Notes under the pieces: model-generated
What the model was told of the DNA's origin: nothing
What the model saw: the letters and a program-made list of their open reading frames with translations, nothing else
Database searches by the model: none
Assembly (NCBI RefSeq): GCF_022163125.1
Contig: NZ_CP091881.1
Coordinates: forward strand, 4,340,001-4,404,000
Length of the DNA: 64,000 nt
From: Paenibacillus sp. HWE-109
Lineage (GTDB): Bacteria > Bacillota > Bacilli > Paenibacillales > NBRC-103111
Direction of reading: 5' to 3'
Position numbers and translations under genes: made by a program
In this document: piece by piece, positions 55,423-64,000 of the stretch
Layout: each line of letters begins with the position of its first letter
Position numbering within the stretch: position 1 is the stretch's first letter

Positions 55423-56751
55423 TTACTTGCCGGATGCGTTCTGCTCGAGCAATTTGTCTCCTTGTTCCTGCCCCTTCTTCAGTGCTGTCGCCGCATCCTG
55501 TTTGCCCTGAATGAACAGCTCAAGGTTAGGCATCAGGCCATCGACTTCCATAACGGAATAACCAGGATGCTGCGGGCGAATCTTCGCGAAATCCAGCGTA
55601 TCCATGAATGGCTTCCAGAGCGGATCGTCCTTGAAGAACGGATCTTGCAGAGCCGGTTTGAAGCCTGGCAAATTCAAGCTTGTTTTGGCCCACAGCAGCG
55701 CGTTGTCTTTATTAGCCAACCACCACTTCTCGAACTCCCAAGCCTCGTCTTTGTGTTTGGAACCGGTCGGAATTACGAGTCCGAAGCCGCCCATTACACT
55801 TCCTTTGCCACCACTCGGACCTGTTGGAGGAGGGACAACCCCGAAATCAAGATCTTTCCCATATTTTTTGTATGTGGACAACATCCATGGACCCGTGTAG
55901 GTCATCGCGACTTTCCCTGTTACGAATGCGTCGGTGCCTTCGCCGAGACCTTTTTCAAAACCAACCTTGTAGACTTTATCCTTATTAATTAACTTATCCC
56001 AGAAATCCAGCACTTGCTTCCCTTGATCGGTGTTGAAGTTGGTTTTCTTCAAATCACTGGTCATCATTGTGCCGCCAGCTTGCTGCAGCCACATATTATA
56101 CAAGCCGTTATCATTCATGCTCATGCCCGAGCGAACCAGCTTATCACCTTCCCAGATCGTTAGCTGTTTAGCTGCATTTTCCAATTCGTCCCATGTCTTT
56201 GGCGGCTGCAATCCTTTTTCGGCAAATAATTTCTTATTATAAAATAGTGCGCGAGCATCAACAGTCAACGGAAGTCCATACAATTTATCGCCGGAAGAAA
56301 GTTCTTTCAACGCTTCTTCGTAATAATCTCCCCGGTTGATGCCATCTTTTTTCACATACTCATCGATAGGCTGAAGCACATTTTTGGAAGCATACAACGA
56401 GGTTCGCCATCTGTCCCAAAACATAATATCCGGAGAACCGCCGGAGGTGGCTGCCGTCAGAAACTTCGTGATCATATCTTCTTGCAGCACATATTTCACT
56501 TTAATTCTGTCTTGAGACTTGTTGAAGGCATCCGCCATCATCACGAATTGCTTCTCGCCTTCGCCTCCCCAATCGCCCCAGAACGTAATTTCAACAGGGG
56601 CTTTTTTGGCAGCCGCAGCCGTAGTCGCAGGTGCTGCCGTGCTCTCAGGCTGCTTCGTTGTATTCGTCTGATCTGTTGCGGTTTTGGTCGTACATGCTGC
56701 CAGACTTAGCGAAAGTGAAACAGCGGTTATGACGGTCATCCATTTTTTCAT
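55423..56751 (-). CDS. Sugar ABC transporter solute-binding lipoprotein (family 1)
   Basis: The 442-residue lipoprotein has lipobox LAAC (cysteine at 20), a Thr/Ala-rich linker and a family 1 binding domain (PVEITFWGDWGGEGEKQFVM, ATSGGSPDIMFWDRWRTSLY, KVAMTYTGPWMLSTYKKYG). It is the receptor of the GH76 operon importer. The first gene of the cluster SBP-permease-permease-GH76-GH76-GH76; 83 bp downstream of GH125. No ATPase in the operon. Confidence 0.93.
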   Translation of the reverse strand: MKKWMTVITAVSLSLSLAACTTKTATDQTNTTKQPESTAAPATTAAAAKKAPVEITFWGDWGGEGEKQFVMMADAFNKSQDRIKVKYVLQEDMITKFLTAATSGGSPDIMFWDRWRTSLYASKNVLQPIDEYVKKDGINRGDYYEEALKELSSGDKLYGLPLTVDARALFYNKKLFAEKGLQPPKTWDELENAAKQLTIWEGDKLVRSGMSMNDNGLYNMWLQQAGGTMMTSDLKKTNFNTDQGKQVLDFWDKLINKDKVYKVGFEKGLGEGTDAFVTGKVAMTYTGPWMLSTYKKYGKDLDFGVVPPPTGPSGGKGSVMGGFGLVIPTGSKHKDEAWEFEKWWLANKDNALLWAKTSLNLPGFKPALQDPFFKDDPLWKPFMDTLDFAKIRPQHPGYSVMEVDGLMPNLELFIQGKQDAATALKKGQEQGDKLLEQNASGK

Positions 56752-56834
56752 GATCTTTCCTCCCTTTTATATGTAAAAAAGTAGTCATGAATTGCTATGT
56801 TACAAGGGGCTTCCCCCCACTATAACCATGCGGA

Positions 56835-58151
56835 TTAAAGGAATTTCTTCAAGGAGAGCCCGCATACATCCAGCACCAATTCACTGAACATGGAGTTCGC
56901 CCAGGAGAACCAAGGTCGTGTGAACTGCCCTGCATCGTCAGCATGGAAGCCCTCGTGCATCAGTCCGGTGCCACCGTCTGTGGCCGCCAAAACATCCAGA
57001 ATGCGCAGCTTCTCTTCCTGTGCGGAAGCCGTCAAGCCCTGCACAGCAAGGGCAATTGGCCAGATGTAACTTTCCGGTGTGTGAGGACTACCGACACCTT
57101 GGGCCTCTTTTCCCGCATAGAAATAGGGATTATCTTCACTTAGAATAAAGCTTCGTGTCCGCTGATACATAGGGTCGGATTCTGCTGCGTACCCCAGATA
57201 AGGAATTGAGAGCAAGCTCGGCACATTGGCATCATCCATCAGATGAACGTTGCCAAAACCATCAGCTTCATAAGCATATATGGAACCAAATTTCGGATGT
57301 TCCGTTATCCCGTAAACGGCAATGCCCTTATTGATCTCCGCTGCCAGATGCAATGCTTCTCTCTGCACTCCCGCGTCTTGCCAAATTTGCTCCGCGATTT
57401 CTGCGATATAACCAAGCACCACAACGGCAAACATGTTGGATGGAATCAAATAGCCATATGTACAGGCATCATCACTGGGACGGAAGCCCGACCACGTCAT
57501 CCCGGTATAACGGACAGGACTGCCCAAGCCCGCTCTGCTCAATGTATCTGTAGGCGGACAATTGGATCTTTGGAAGCGGTACGGCGACTTTGCTTCATGC
57601 TCTTGTTCCACTTTCCACAATTGCAGAATCGTGAGAACAACTGAGCGATACGCATCGCTGAATTGCGCGGTTCTACCCGTCGCTTTCCAGTGCAAGTAGC
57701 TGAGCTGGATCGGATAACAAAGCGAATCAATCTCATACTTCCGTTCCCAAACCCATGGATTCATCTGTGTGTGATCCTGCTGATGCCCAGCACCGTTCGG
57801 ACCTTTGTTAAAAGCATTCGCATAAGGATCCAAAGCGATATAGGCGATTTGCCGCTCAATAACGCCCGAAATCATATTTGCAAATTCAGCGTCCTTATCT
57901 GCAAGCAGCAGGTATGTTCGAACCTGTGCAGATGAATCGCGCAGCCACATCGCAGGAATATCACCTGTAATCACGAATGTCGAACCATCCTCTTCGCGTT
58001 GAATCGTTGTCTGATACGTGTTCGTGAAACATTCGCGAAACATCGCTGCCAGCTTAGGTCTCTCCATTTTCAGCAACTCATCATTTACAAAATCAATGAG
58101 ATTGCACATCGATTCAGGTAACCGTGTTGTTTGCGTCATCGGGTGATTCAT
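56835..58151 (-). CDS. GH125 family exo-alpha-1,6-mannosidase
   Basis: The 438-residue protein matches metal-independent GH125 enzymes: FVITGDIPAMWLRDSSAQVR near residue 64, GHQQDHTQMNPWVWERKYEI near 123, TGMTWSGFRPSDDACTYGYL near 220, and ESYIWPIALAVQGLTA near 367. It hydrolyses non-reducing terminal alpha-1,6-mannose with inversion. It has no signal peptide and would finish the breakdown of imported manno-oligosaccharides made by the GH76 enzymes. Its upstream region has a partial cre-like site and it lies just past the terminator of the GntR regulator gene. Confidence 0.93.
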   Translation of the reverse strand: MNHPMTQTTRLPESMCNLIDFVNDELLKMERPKLAAMFRECFTNTYQTTIQREEDGSTFVITGDIPAMWLRDSSAQVRTYLLLADKDAEFANMISGVIERQIAYIALDPYANAFNKGPNGAGHQQDHTQMNPWVWERKYEIDSLCYPIQLSYLHWKATGRTAQFSDAYRSVVLTILQLWKVEQEHEAKSPYRFQRSNCPPTDTLSRAGLGSPVRYTGMTWSGFRPSDDACTYGYLIPSNMFAVVVLGYIAEIAEQIWQDAGVQREALHLAAEINKGIAVYGITEHPKFGSIYAYEADGFGNVHLMDDANVPSLLSIPYLGYAAESDPMYQRTRSFILSEDNPYFYAGKEAQGVGSPHTPESYIWPIALAVQGLTASAQEEKLRILDVLAATDGGTGLMHEGFHADDAGQFTRPWFSWANSMFSELVLDVCGLSLKKFL

Positions 58152-58166
58152 CTCCTTAAAATTTAC

Positions 58167-58182
58167 AATAAAACGCTTACAT
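58167..58182 (-). promoter_or_regulatory. Partial cre-like site upstream of GH125
   Basis: On the minus strand ATGTAAGCGTTTTATT matches the cre consensus except at positions 14 and 15. It lies 15 bp before the GH125 start, so binding there would block translation initiation region access or read-through; it may instead be the operator of the GntR/LacI regulator. Confidence 0.4.
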
Positions 58183-58271
58183 TTATGATTATAGAGGACG
58201 GATAAACATTATGTCAATATGTATTTATTATATTATTTACATACCATTTAATTTAAATGATATATTAACAT

Positions 58272-58306
58272 AAAAGAAAGAGACTGCTAGATTAGCAGTC
58301 CCTTTT
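58272..58306 (-). terminator. Terminator of the GntR regulator gene
   Basis: Arms ACTGCTA and TAGCAGT with a 3-base loop; the minus strand continues CTCTTTCTTTTA. It is 12 bp past the regulator stop. Confidence 0.8.
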
Positions 58307-58318
58307 GTTTGATACGCG

Positions 58319-59461
58319 TTATGGGCTCTCACATTTGGCCGGCCCAGTGGAATCCCCGATGATCAACTTGGCGTCCAAGCTAGTTTTGTTTGCGACCTTT
58401 TCGCCGCGTTTCAGCTTTAATACATTCTCAACGGCCAGCTTGCCGATTTCTTCTTCACTTTGAATCAAGTGCGTAAAACGGTAACCGCTCCCTAGGGTAG
58501 TAGGCGGGCTATCAAAACAAATAATCGATATATCTGCTGGGATCTGCAGCCCCATCTGCTCCACGGCAGCCTTGGCCAACAGCGCTATATTGTACTCAAT
58601 GGCAAATAAAGCCGTAATCTGCGGATGATTGCGCAAGTGATCCACGATCATTCGAATATCCTGATCAATATTAGGCTGATGAAAGGAATTCGGAAGCGTG
58701 GAGGTGATTTCATCCAGCCATAATGACCGATCCACAATCACGCCACGCTCTGCATGCGCACGAACGAAGCCTTCAATGCGGTCTTCAACTGCCGTCGTAT
58801 CCATTGGCGGAGGCGTGAGCAAACAAATCTGCTTATGACCCAAATCCAGTAAATAATCCACACCCGCACGCGCAGCGCTGATGTTATCCGTGCTGATCGA
58901 AGCCGCCGCAACCCCTTTGAGATGCCGGTCCACCAGTACTAAAGGGAATTGTTGGATGACTAATTTCAAAATTTCAGCATTATAGAACTCCCCTTGCGCA
59001 GGAAGCACAATAATCCCATCCACACCTAAATCCATAAATGTGCGAATCGCCTTCTCTTCATTCTCTGGCACGCCAAATGAGCGGCGCAGCACGAGAAAAC
59101 TTTCATGCTCAGCAGATGCGCGTTCCATGCCATAAATCATTGCTGTCCCAAATGTATTGCCAAAATCCGTCATAACCAAACCAATCAGCGTATGTCTAGC
59201 CCTATCGTCGGCTGGATCCGTTTCTGGCACGGCTGCGCCTTCTTCCGCAACAAACGAGCCTCTCCCCGGCTTCCGCACGATCAGACCAACCTCCGCCAGC
59301 ATCTCCAGCGCTTTCTTGCTCGTGATACGGCTCACATTATATTCATCAGCCAATTCCTTCTCTGAAGGAACACGGTCTCCAATATTGTATTTCCGTTGTA
59401 ATATTTCTTCTCTTAACGTTTCATAGATCCTCTCATAAATGGGTCTTGAATCTGTTGACAT
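58319..59461 (-). CDS. GntR/LacI hybrid transcriptional regulator (AraR architecture)
   Basis: The 380-residue protein has an N-terminal GntR winged helix (PIYERIYETLREEILQRKYN, then VPSEKELADEYNVSRITSKK) and a C-terminal LacI/GalR-type sensor domain (about residues 85-375). This architecture is that of AraR. It stands upstream of GH125 and the mannan operon and is the likely local repressor, relieved by a manno-oligosaccharide or mannose derivative (inference). Start: ATG at 59461 behind AGGGGGTGG; a GTG at 59470 is an alternative. Confidence 0.9.
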   Translation of the reverse strand: MSTDSRPIYERIYETLREEILQRKYNIGDRVPSEKELADEYNVSRITSKKALEMLAEVGLIVRKPGRGSFVAEEGAAVPETDPADDRARHTLIGLVMTDFGNTFGTAMIYGMERASAEHESFLVLRRSFGVPENEEKAIRTFMDLGVDGIIVLPAQGEFYNAEILKLVIQQFPLVLVDRHLKGVAAASISTDNISAARAGVDYLLDLGHKQICLLTPPPMDTTAVEDRIEGFVRAHAERGVIVDRSLWLDEITSTLPNSFHQPNIDQDIRMIVDHLRNHPQITALFAIEYNIALLAKAAVEQMGLQIPADISIICFDSPPTTLGSGYRFTHLIQSEEEIGKLAVENVLKLKRGEKVANKTSLDAKLIIGDSTGPAKCESP

Positions 59462-59562
59462 GCGCCCCACCCCCTATGCCCTAACAAATGTTATATCATA
59501 CAATATAAATAATATATCATGTTATATGGGTTTTGGGAAGAATGAATCGTATGGATCTAACA

Positions 59563-60318
59563 CTAAACCTCGCCCCAATAAACAAGCGTCTCATAGTCAA
59601 AATGCACAACACCCTCTTGATTCGTCCGCTCATATATCAGCTTTAACTCGGCGATCATCGGTTCATAATTTGCATGCCCTGGCATGGGACTATAGGACGA
59701 TGATAGCAGTCTGCCCTCGAGTGCCACGGCGTCCAGCGCTTGACTCATCTTGAACTGTGCTTGGTTCATAGCATCCTGCTTGAAAAACAACGCTAACTGT
59801 TCCGGAGACACATTTTTGTACTTCACTTGCTCATAGTCGGTTCCGAATGTTTGAAGCAAGTGCTCGTAGGATTCGAGAAACGGCGTGCCGCTTGTTAAGC
59901 GTGCGTTCCAGATAAGGATCACTTGACCGCCTGGTTTTAAAATCCGGCGAAACTCAGCCTTCGTCGCTGCACGGTCAAACCAATGAAAAGACTGCGCGCA
60001 AACGATAAAATCGACAGACTGATCAGCCAGCCCCGTTGCTTCCGCCGATCCAGACACCGCCTGAAAATTCGGCTGATCAGCCAGCGATTGTATGGCAGCA
60101 GAGCGCATAGCCTGATTCGGCTCAACCGCAGTAACAAGACTGCCGCGTTCCAGCAGAAGACTCGAGAAAATGCCTGTTCCTGCTCCGACATCCGCAACCT
60201 TGCTCCCCGCTTGCAGACCAACAACTGTGTACAAATAATCCATCATTGCCAATGGATAGGTCGGGCGATATTTCACATAAACATCTACCCGATTCGAAAA
60301 ACGTTCTGTATTCTCCAT
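59563..60318 (-). CDS. Class I SAM-dependent methyltransferase
   Basis: The 251-residue protein has the motif I glycine loop VADVGAGTGIFSSLLLERG near residue 41, acidic motif VEPN, and VDFIVCAQSFHWFD near 105, matching small-molecule methyltransferases of the methyltransferase-11/25 group. Substrate unknown. I chose ATG at 60318 behind GGGAG, 19 bp after the VOC gene stop, because the longer frame to 60435 would overlap the VOC gene. Confidence 0.86.
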   Translation of the reverse strand: MENTERFSNRVDVYVKYRPTYPLAMMDYLYTVVGLQAGSKVADVGAGTGIFSSLLLERGSLVTAVEPNQAMRSAAIQSLADQPNFQAVSGSAEATGLADQSVDFIVCAQSFHWFDRAATKAEFRRILKPGGQVILIWNARLTSGTPFLESYEHLLQTFGTDYEQVKYKNVSPEQLALFFKQDAMNQAQFKMSQALDAVALEGRLLSSSYSPMPGHANYEPMIAELKLIYERTNQEGVVHFDYETLVYWGEV

Positions 60319-60337
60319 CGTTAACACGCTCCCTGTT

Positions 60338-60721
60338 TTATGAATGCTGCCCATATTCCAGAAACTCCAAACGATTTCCAAACGGATCATGCAGATAAAA
60401 ACGTTGAACGCCTTCATCAACTCTAACTGCATCATCGACCACTGTCATGTTATGCGTAATCAAATGTTCTCGAAGAGCTGCTAGATGCTTTACGGCAAAA
60501 GCAGGGTGGGCTTTGGCCGAGGGCGTGAAATCCTTCTGCACACCTACATGCAGTTGATGCGTCCCGCACGCGAACCAAACACCGCCGCGGCTTTTTAAGC
60601 CTTCTGGCTTGGCGATTTCCTTCCAGCCTAACAAATCAGCGAAGAATTCTCTCGCCACTTGTTCACAACCCTCAGGCGCAGCGAGCTGCACATGGTCGAT
60701 GCCCAAAATAGCATAGGACAT
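60338..60721 (-). CDS. VOC-family (glyoxalase/bleomycin resistance) protein
   Basis: The 127-residue protein shows a paired beta-alpha-beta-beta-beta fold: IDHVQLAAPEGCEQVAREFF, GVWFACGTHQLHVGVQKDF, and FYLHDPFGNRLEFLEYG with the typical metal-ligand glutamate near the end. Role could be drug/aldehyde detoxification; substrate unknown. It is followed by the methyltransferase gene in the same direction, 19 bp away. Confidence 0.88.
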   Translation of the reverse strand: MSYAILGIDHVQLAAPEGCEQVAREFFADLLGWKEIAKPEGLKSRGGVWFACGTHQLHVGVQKDFTPSAKAHPAFAVKHLAALREHLITHNMTVVDDAVRVDEGVQRFYLHDPFGNRLEFLEYGQHS

Positions 60722-61005
60722 AGCGTCACCACCTCATTAGATTTGTTTAGTTTCATTAGATGAAAACAAGTTTCATTACTCAACTTAATTCTAATGGATT
60801 TGCGGCCGAAAAGCTACATTTGCTTTTCGTTTTTTTACGGCAGCTCCCTTTCGCAGGCTAAAGATTGCTGCTCATGTAGAATTGCCACAGACATAAGAAA
60901 AGCGGCTTTACCGCCTAAGAGATGTGCGTCTTCATAGCTGTTTTCAGCAATCTAGCTGATCCTTGTTCCCTTTGGGCTTGGCATGACCGAGAGCGTCGTG
61001 TGAAA

Positions 61006-61236
61006 AGGAACTATGATCCTCTATATGGCGGGAAATGGGGGAAACGTAGCCTGAAAGGGAACTGAGATCCGCTATTTCAGCGGAACCTGCTGATTCCAAC
61101 CGGGAAACGGTGACATAGCGGATCGTAGTTCCCTCTGGCGTGGAATATGGCGGTTTTCAGCATTATAGCGTACTGTAGTTCCCTCAAACTCGCTATCCTG
61201 ACACTTTTTGCTAGTATCGCAGCTTGACGTTCCCTT
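61006..61236. repeat. Four-armed intergenic repeat, family B, copy 3 (with an extra arm)
   Basis: Forward arms at 61006 and 61057 (51 bp apart) and inverted arms ending at 61133, 61183 and 61234 (50 and 51 bp apart). The four-arm span 61006-61183 is 178 bp as in the other copies. A left flank at 60884-60935 (GCCACAGACATAAGAAAAGC, CCGCCTAAGAGAT) matches the flank of the other copies. The whole gap 60722-61275 holds no gene. Confidence 0.74.
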
Positions 61237-61275
61237 AATGCTGGGCCAGCTCCCCACCGACCCAAAAACATATAC

Positions 61276-61301
61276 GAAAAACCTAGCCAGAGGCTAGGTT
61301 C
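61276..61301 (-). terminator. Terminator of the PhyH dioxygenase gene
   Basis: Perfect arms AACCTAGCC and GGCTAGGTT around AGA, followed on the minus strand by TTTTTC. It is 70 bp past the gene stop and 40 bp from the family B repeat. Confidence 0.82.
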
Positions 61302-61370
61302 TCACAATTGCATGTTCTGCAGTTGAATAGACAAGTTGAATAGTCCTAGGACAGCCTTGCGACTGCACGC

Positions 61371-62144
61371 CTACAACAAATGAAACTGCGTTGTATCCTT
61401 GCCTTTCAGACTATAACGTTGATAGTGCTGGTAGTGGGCTTTGTACAAATCGCCATTCTTGCTTGGCGAATATGTTAAGTAAAGCTGTTTGCGACTGACA
61501 TCCGACACATTCGCTCCACTTTGGTGCGGTGTAAAGGAGTGGAAGATAATGATATCCCCCGGATTTGTTTCTACAATAACTCCGGTACTGAGATCTATCT
61601 CGGCAATTTCTTCCGCATTCATATTCCGCAGCTCGCCTGGCGTAGAGCGCAACCTTTCATGATAGCCAGGGAACAATTCAAGCCCGCCATTAACTGTTGT
61701 AGCTCCATCGATCGCTACCATGACGGAAATCAAACCTTCGATCGGGAATCCTTGCCACCAGGAAGCATCTTGATGCATGGAATAACCATTTGCTCCCGGC
61801 AGCTTGAAGATCAATTTATCCTTGAATAGCGTCGGTTCATCCAAATAGATGTCTCGAAGCGGAGCCAAAATGCGTTCATCTTTCACGAGATCTGCAAATA
61901 CGGCGGAAATATCATGAACGGGGTCCAAGCGCTCAATAGCCAATCGGCCATCCGCATAGGATTTGTGCCCTGCTCGAATATTGAACTTATTCGTATAGGC
62001 TTCTAACGTTAGCAGTTGGTCGCATTCGGATTGAATCACTTTTGCTTCTTGCTCTGAAAACACGCCTCGCAGTACGATATACCCCTGCTCGTTATATGTT
62101 TGCAATTGCTCTTCCGTCAAAATATTCAAGGATTTTTGTTTCAT
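61371..62144 (-). CDS. Phytanoyl-CoA dioxygenase (PhyH) family Fe(II)/2-oxoglutarate enzyme
   Basis: The 257-residue protein carries the iron-binding HxD motif in YSMHQDASWWQGFP near residue 122 and the distal histidine in FHSFTPHQSGANVS near 203, followed by the arginine needed for 2-oxoglutarate (SRKQLYLTYSP). The substrate is unknown; PhyH proteins hydroxylate small molecules, including ectoine. It stands divergently from the AraC gene at 62292, which probably controls it. The ATG at 62144 follows GGAGGATGATTTACT. Confidence 0.88.
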   Translation of the reverse strand: MKQKSLNILTEEQLQTYNEQGYIVLRGVFSEQEAKVIQSECDQLLTLEAYTNKFNIRAGHKSYADGRLAIERLDPVHDISAVFADLVKDERILAPLRDIYLDEPTLFKDKLIFKLPGANGYSMHQDASWWQGFPIEGLISVMVAIDGATTVNGGLELFPGYHERLRSTPGELRNMNAEEIAEIDLSTGVIVETNPGDIIIFHSFTPHQSGANVSDVSRKQLYLTYSPSKNGDLYKAHYQHYQRYSLKGKDTTQFHLL

Positions 62145-62291
62145 AGTAAATCATCCTCCATTTGTTTTTTTGCCGTTTCACTCATGTGATCGACTTGTTT
62201 ATAACCTAATAATAAAGCCACTTCTTTCTTTTATCCATGCACTAGGTTATACTATTTCATATACTTTTTTGCATGATTCGGAGGCAATCTT

Positions 62292-63068
62292 ATGAGTTGG
62301 AAAATAACCCTTAAACGCTACTATTTCGGGAAAGAACGCGAACAATTTTCGCTTGGGGAGGATACCTATTCAGGCTGGTGTATGCTTGCCGCCGATTCGG
62401 GCCGGTTCAACTTTTCATTCGCAGAGGATAGTCAGAGTGAGCAGACAGCCGAGTTCGGTGAACTGGTCTTTTGTCCTCCGGGTCAAACCTTCAAGCGACA
62501 TGCGTTGGAGCGAATCTCCTTTCATTTTGCCGAATTTCTGGTTGAAGGTCCCTGGCAGCTTCCGAGCAAAGTACGCATGATGGATGTCGGCAGACTCAGC
62601 TCAACTTTTCGTTATTTGCAGGAATGGCAGGATGAGGATAGCAGTGAACAGGACACTGCGGATGCCCAGCATCTACTAGAGGACTTGCTGTTCATGGTCC
62701 ACCAAGAACGGGTGAAAACAGAACGCAAACCGTCCAGTTCCCTCGATCCTTTAATGAACCGCGCTGCCGCTTTTTTGGAATCTCATGCTCTCGATCACCG
62801 ATTGTCCTTGCAGGAACTGGCTGGTACCTTAGGCATTGGCGCTTCCCAGCTCACCCGCAGGTTTCAAGTCACTTTCGGCATGTCTCCTGTTAGGTACTTA
62901 ACCCGTGTCCGCCTGTCCCGAGCCCGTTTGCTGCTCATTGAAACCACTGATACACTGGATGCCATCGCCGAACAATGCGGCTTTCAAAATGCTTTCTATT
63001 TCAGCCGCGTATTCTCGCAGCACATGCAAATAAGCCCTTCGGCTTACCGAAGGACTTTCCGTGTGTAA
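62292..63068 (+). CDS. AraC-family transcriptional regulator with cupin-like sensor domain
   Basis: The 258-residue protein has an N-terminal beta-rich ligand domain (about 1-100) and a C-terminal AraC double helix-turn-helix (about 158-258: SLQELAGTLGIGASQLTRRF, LDAIAEQCGFQNAFYFSRVF, ISPSAYRRTFRV). It is transcribed divergently from the PhyH gene, a common arrangement for a regulator and its target. The ATG follows GGAGGC by eight bases. Confidence 0.92.
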   Translation: MSWKITLKRYYFGKEREQFSLGEDTYSGWCMLAADSGRFNFSFAEDSQSEQTAEFGELVFCPPGQTFKRHALERISFHFAEFLVEGPWQLPSKVRMMDVGRLSSTFRYLQEWQDEDSSEQDTADAQHLLEDLLFMVHQERVKTERKPSSSLDPLMNRAAAFLESHALDHRLSLQELAGTLGIGASQLTRRFQVTFGMSPVRYLTRVRLSRARLLLIETTDTLDAIAEQCGFQNAFYFSRVFSQHMQISPSAYRRTFRV

Positions 63069-63109
63069 TTATCGCGTTGAGCTTTTGCAAATCCCTCGCG
63101 ATGGCGGTT

Positions 63110-63532
63110 CTATTTGATAATCAAAACTGGACAATGTGCATGCTGAATCACGCCGTGACTGACACTGCCAAGTAAAATTTCGGACATCAACCCAACGCCG
63201 CGGCTGCCCATCACAATCAGGTCGCACTTGTTATAATCAGCCATATAACAAATAACACTCGCCGGATCACCTGTCTTGGTATCGATTGTGAAATTCACAT
63301 TGGAAGCCGCTAATTTGGCCGCAGCTGGTTGAATCACCTGTCGGTCTTGATCCTCCATATTATCGTACATGACAACCCCCATCGTGGGTTCATTCAGCGT
63401 CAACAGTTGACTTACATATAGAATGGTCAGTTTTGTTTCTGGGGATAATGTTTGTGCTAAAGCGATGGCATGCTCAAGGGCACGATCTGCCTGCTGCGAG
63501 CCGTCAATGGGAACAAGAATGTGTTTGTACAT
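63110..63532 (-). CDS. Universal stress protein (UspA family)
   Basis: The 140-residue protein starts YKHILVPIDGSQQADRALEH and has the ATP-binding motif MGSRGVGLMSEILLGSVSHG at 113-132, placing it in the ATP-binding UspFG group. It is soluble and single-domain. The ATG at 63532 is preceded by AAGGAGGAATTCAC. Confidence 0.94.
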   Translation of the reverse strand: MYKHILVPIDGSQQADRALEHAIALAQTLSPETKLTILYVSQLLTLNEPTMGVVMYDNMEDQDRQVIQPAAAKLAASNVNFTIDTKTGDPASVICYMADYNKCDLIVMGSRGVGLMSEILLGSVSHGVIQHAHCPVLIIK

Positions 63533-63599
63533 GTGAATTCCTCCTTATAATTTTAACATTTACGTAAACGTTACATTTGAAATGCAATGAAAACGATAA

Positions 63600-64000
63600 T
63601 TAATGACCTTCGACTTGATCCACATGCTGTACGTGCCGGCGATTGAGCCAAACATAGATCACAGATACCAGAACAAAACTACCGCCAACGATGAACGGAA
63701 CGTGCGGATTGTACCATTCCGCTAATTTACCTGCCAGCCACGGCGCGGCTGCTGCTCCAAGAAATCGGAGGAAGCTGTATGCCGCAGAAGCCGTAGAACG
63801 CTCTACTTGCGCAGCATTCATCACTGCTGTAGTGATTAATGTATTGTTATTACCCAGAAATGCGCCCGCTAAAACAACCGCGACAATAATTACCTCTTTG
63901 GTCGAAGTCCAAATGCCCATGACCATCAGCGTCACAGCGAACAACAGTAATTGAACACACATTGACTTCACAGTTCCATAGCGCTTTTGCAGTCTCGGGG
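63600..64000 (-). CDS. MFS transporter, C-terminal part (truncated by the window edge)
   Basis: The open frame runs from the right window edge (residues PRLQKRYGTVKSMCVQ) to a stop at 63600. It contains four membrane segments, SAAYSFLRFLGAAAAPWLAG being the best MFS-like stretch. The gene start lies outside the window. It resembles the last third of a drug efflux-type MFS protein (inference). Confidence 0.8.
   Translation of the reverse strand, partial: PRLQKRYGTVKSMCVQLLLFAVTLMVMGIWTSTKEVIIVAVVLAGAFLGNNNTLITTAVMNAAQVERSTASAAYSFLRFLGAAAAPWLAGKLAEWYNPHVPFIVGGSFVLVSVIYVWLNRRHVQHVDQVEGH

Noticed and set aside
55336..55992. 218-codon plus-strand frame
   Set aside because: Antisense shadow of the solute-binding lipoprotein gene.
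60319..60435. N-terminal extension of the methyltransferase
   Set aside because: It overlaps the VOC gene and lacks homology; the ATG at 60318 has its own ribosome binding site.

Overview
The window looks like a chromosomal segment of a Paenibacillus-type, spore-forming Firmicute. This rests on the gene content: GerA-type germinant receptor genes, an SLH-anchored giant exoenzyme, several membrane-bound AraC regulators of the YesN kind, YesM/YesN two-component proteins, sugar ABC importers of the LplB/YtcP type without their own ATPase, and AGGAGG-type ribosome binding sites. Genus is inferred from family content only. Nearly all genes lie on the minus strand; the plus-strand exceptions are a nitroreductase, the gerA operon and two AraC regulators.

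Layout, left to right. 1-665: non-coding, with two different four-armed repeat elements and a terminator. 666-15810: plant/fungal glycan degradation (AraC regulator, GH95-like hydrolase, GH95 alpha-L-fucosidase, GH105 unsaturated glucuronyl hydrolase, small cysteine-rich protein, GH51 arabinofuranosidase, GH38 alpha-mannosidase, LacI regulator). 16282-21215: a MarR-MFS pair flanked by a 20-bp operator present in two inverted copies, then nitroreductase, nitronate monooxygenase and a SulP transporter without STAS domain. 21758-31127: an Fe(III)/phosphonate-type ABC operon that also carries a second solute-binding protein and a PP2C phosphatase, next to a YesM/YesN two-component pair. 31288-35024: gerA-type operon. 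35119-48186: nitrilase-family hydrolase, a 1723-residue heparinase II/III-like SLH protein, a frameshifted AraC regulator preceded by a glycosidase gene remnant, and a sugar ABC transporter. 48751-59461: an alpha-1,6-mannan utilization locus (three GH76 endo-mannanases, GH125 exo-mannosidase, ABC importer, GntR/LacI hybrid regulator), interrupted by a 735-bp array of 51-bp hairpin repeats. 59563-64000: methyltransferase, VOC protein, PhyH dioxygenase with divergent AraC regulator, universal stress protein and a truncated MFS gene.

How it works together (inference): secreted, membrane-anchored and cytosolic glycosidases are paired with importers and local regulators, each locus with its own operator candidates and some with CcpA cre-like sites. 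The sugar importers lack ATPases and presumably use a shared MsmX-like ATPase encoded elsewhere.

The most unusual material is non-coding. Two families of intergenic elements each have two direct arms followed by two inverted arms at fixed 50-51 bp spacing. One family has three copies of exactly 185 bp; the other has three copies with an identical 178-bp core span, each just downstream of an intrinsic terminator. The 51-bp hairpin array inside the mannan operon has a similar period.
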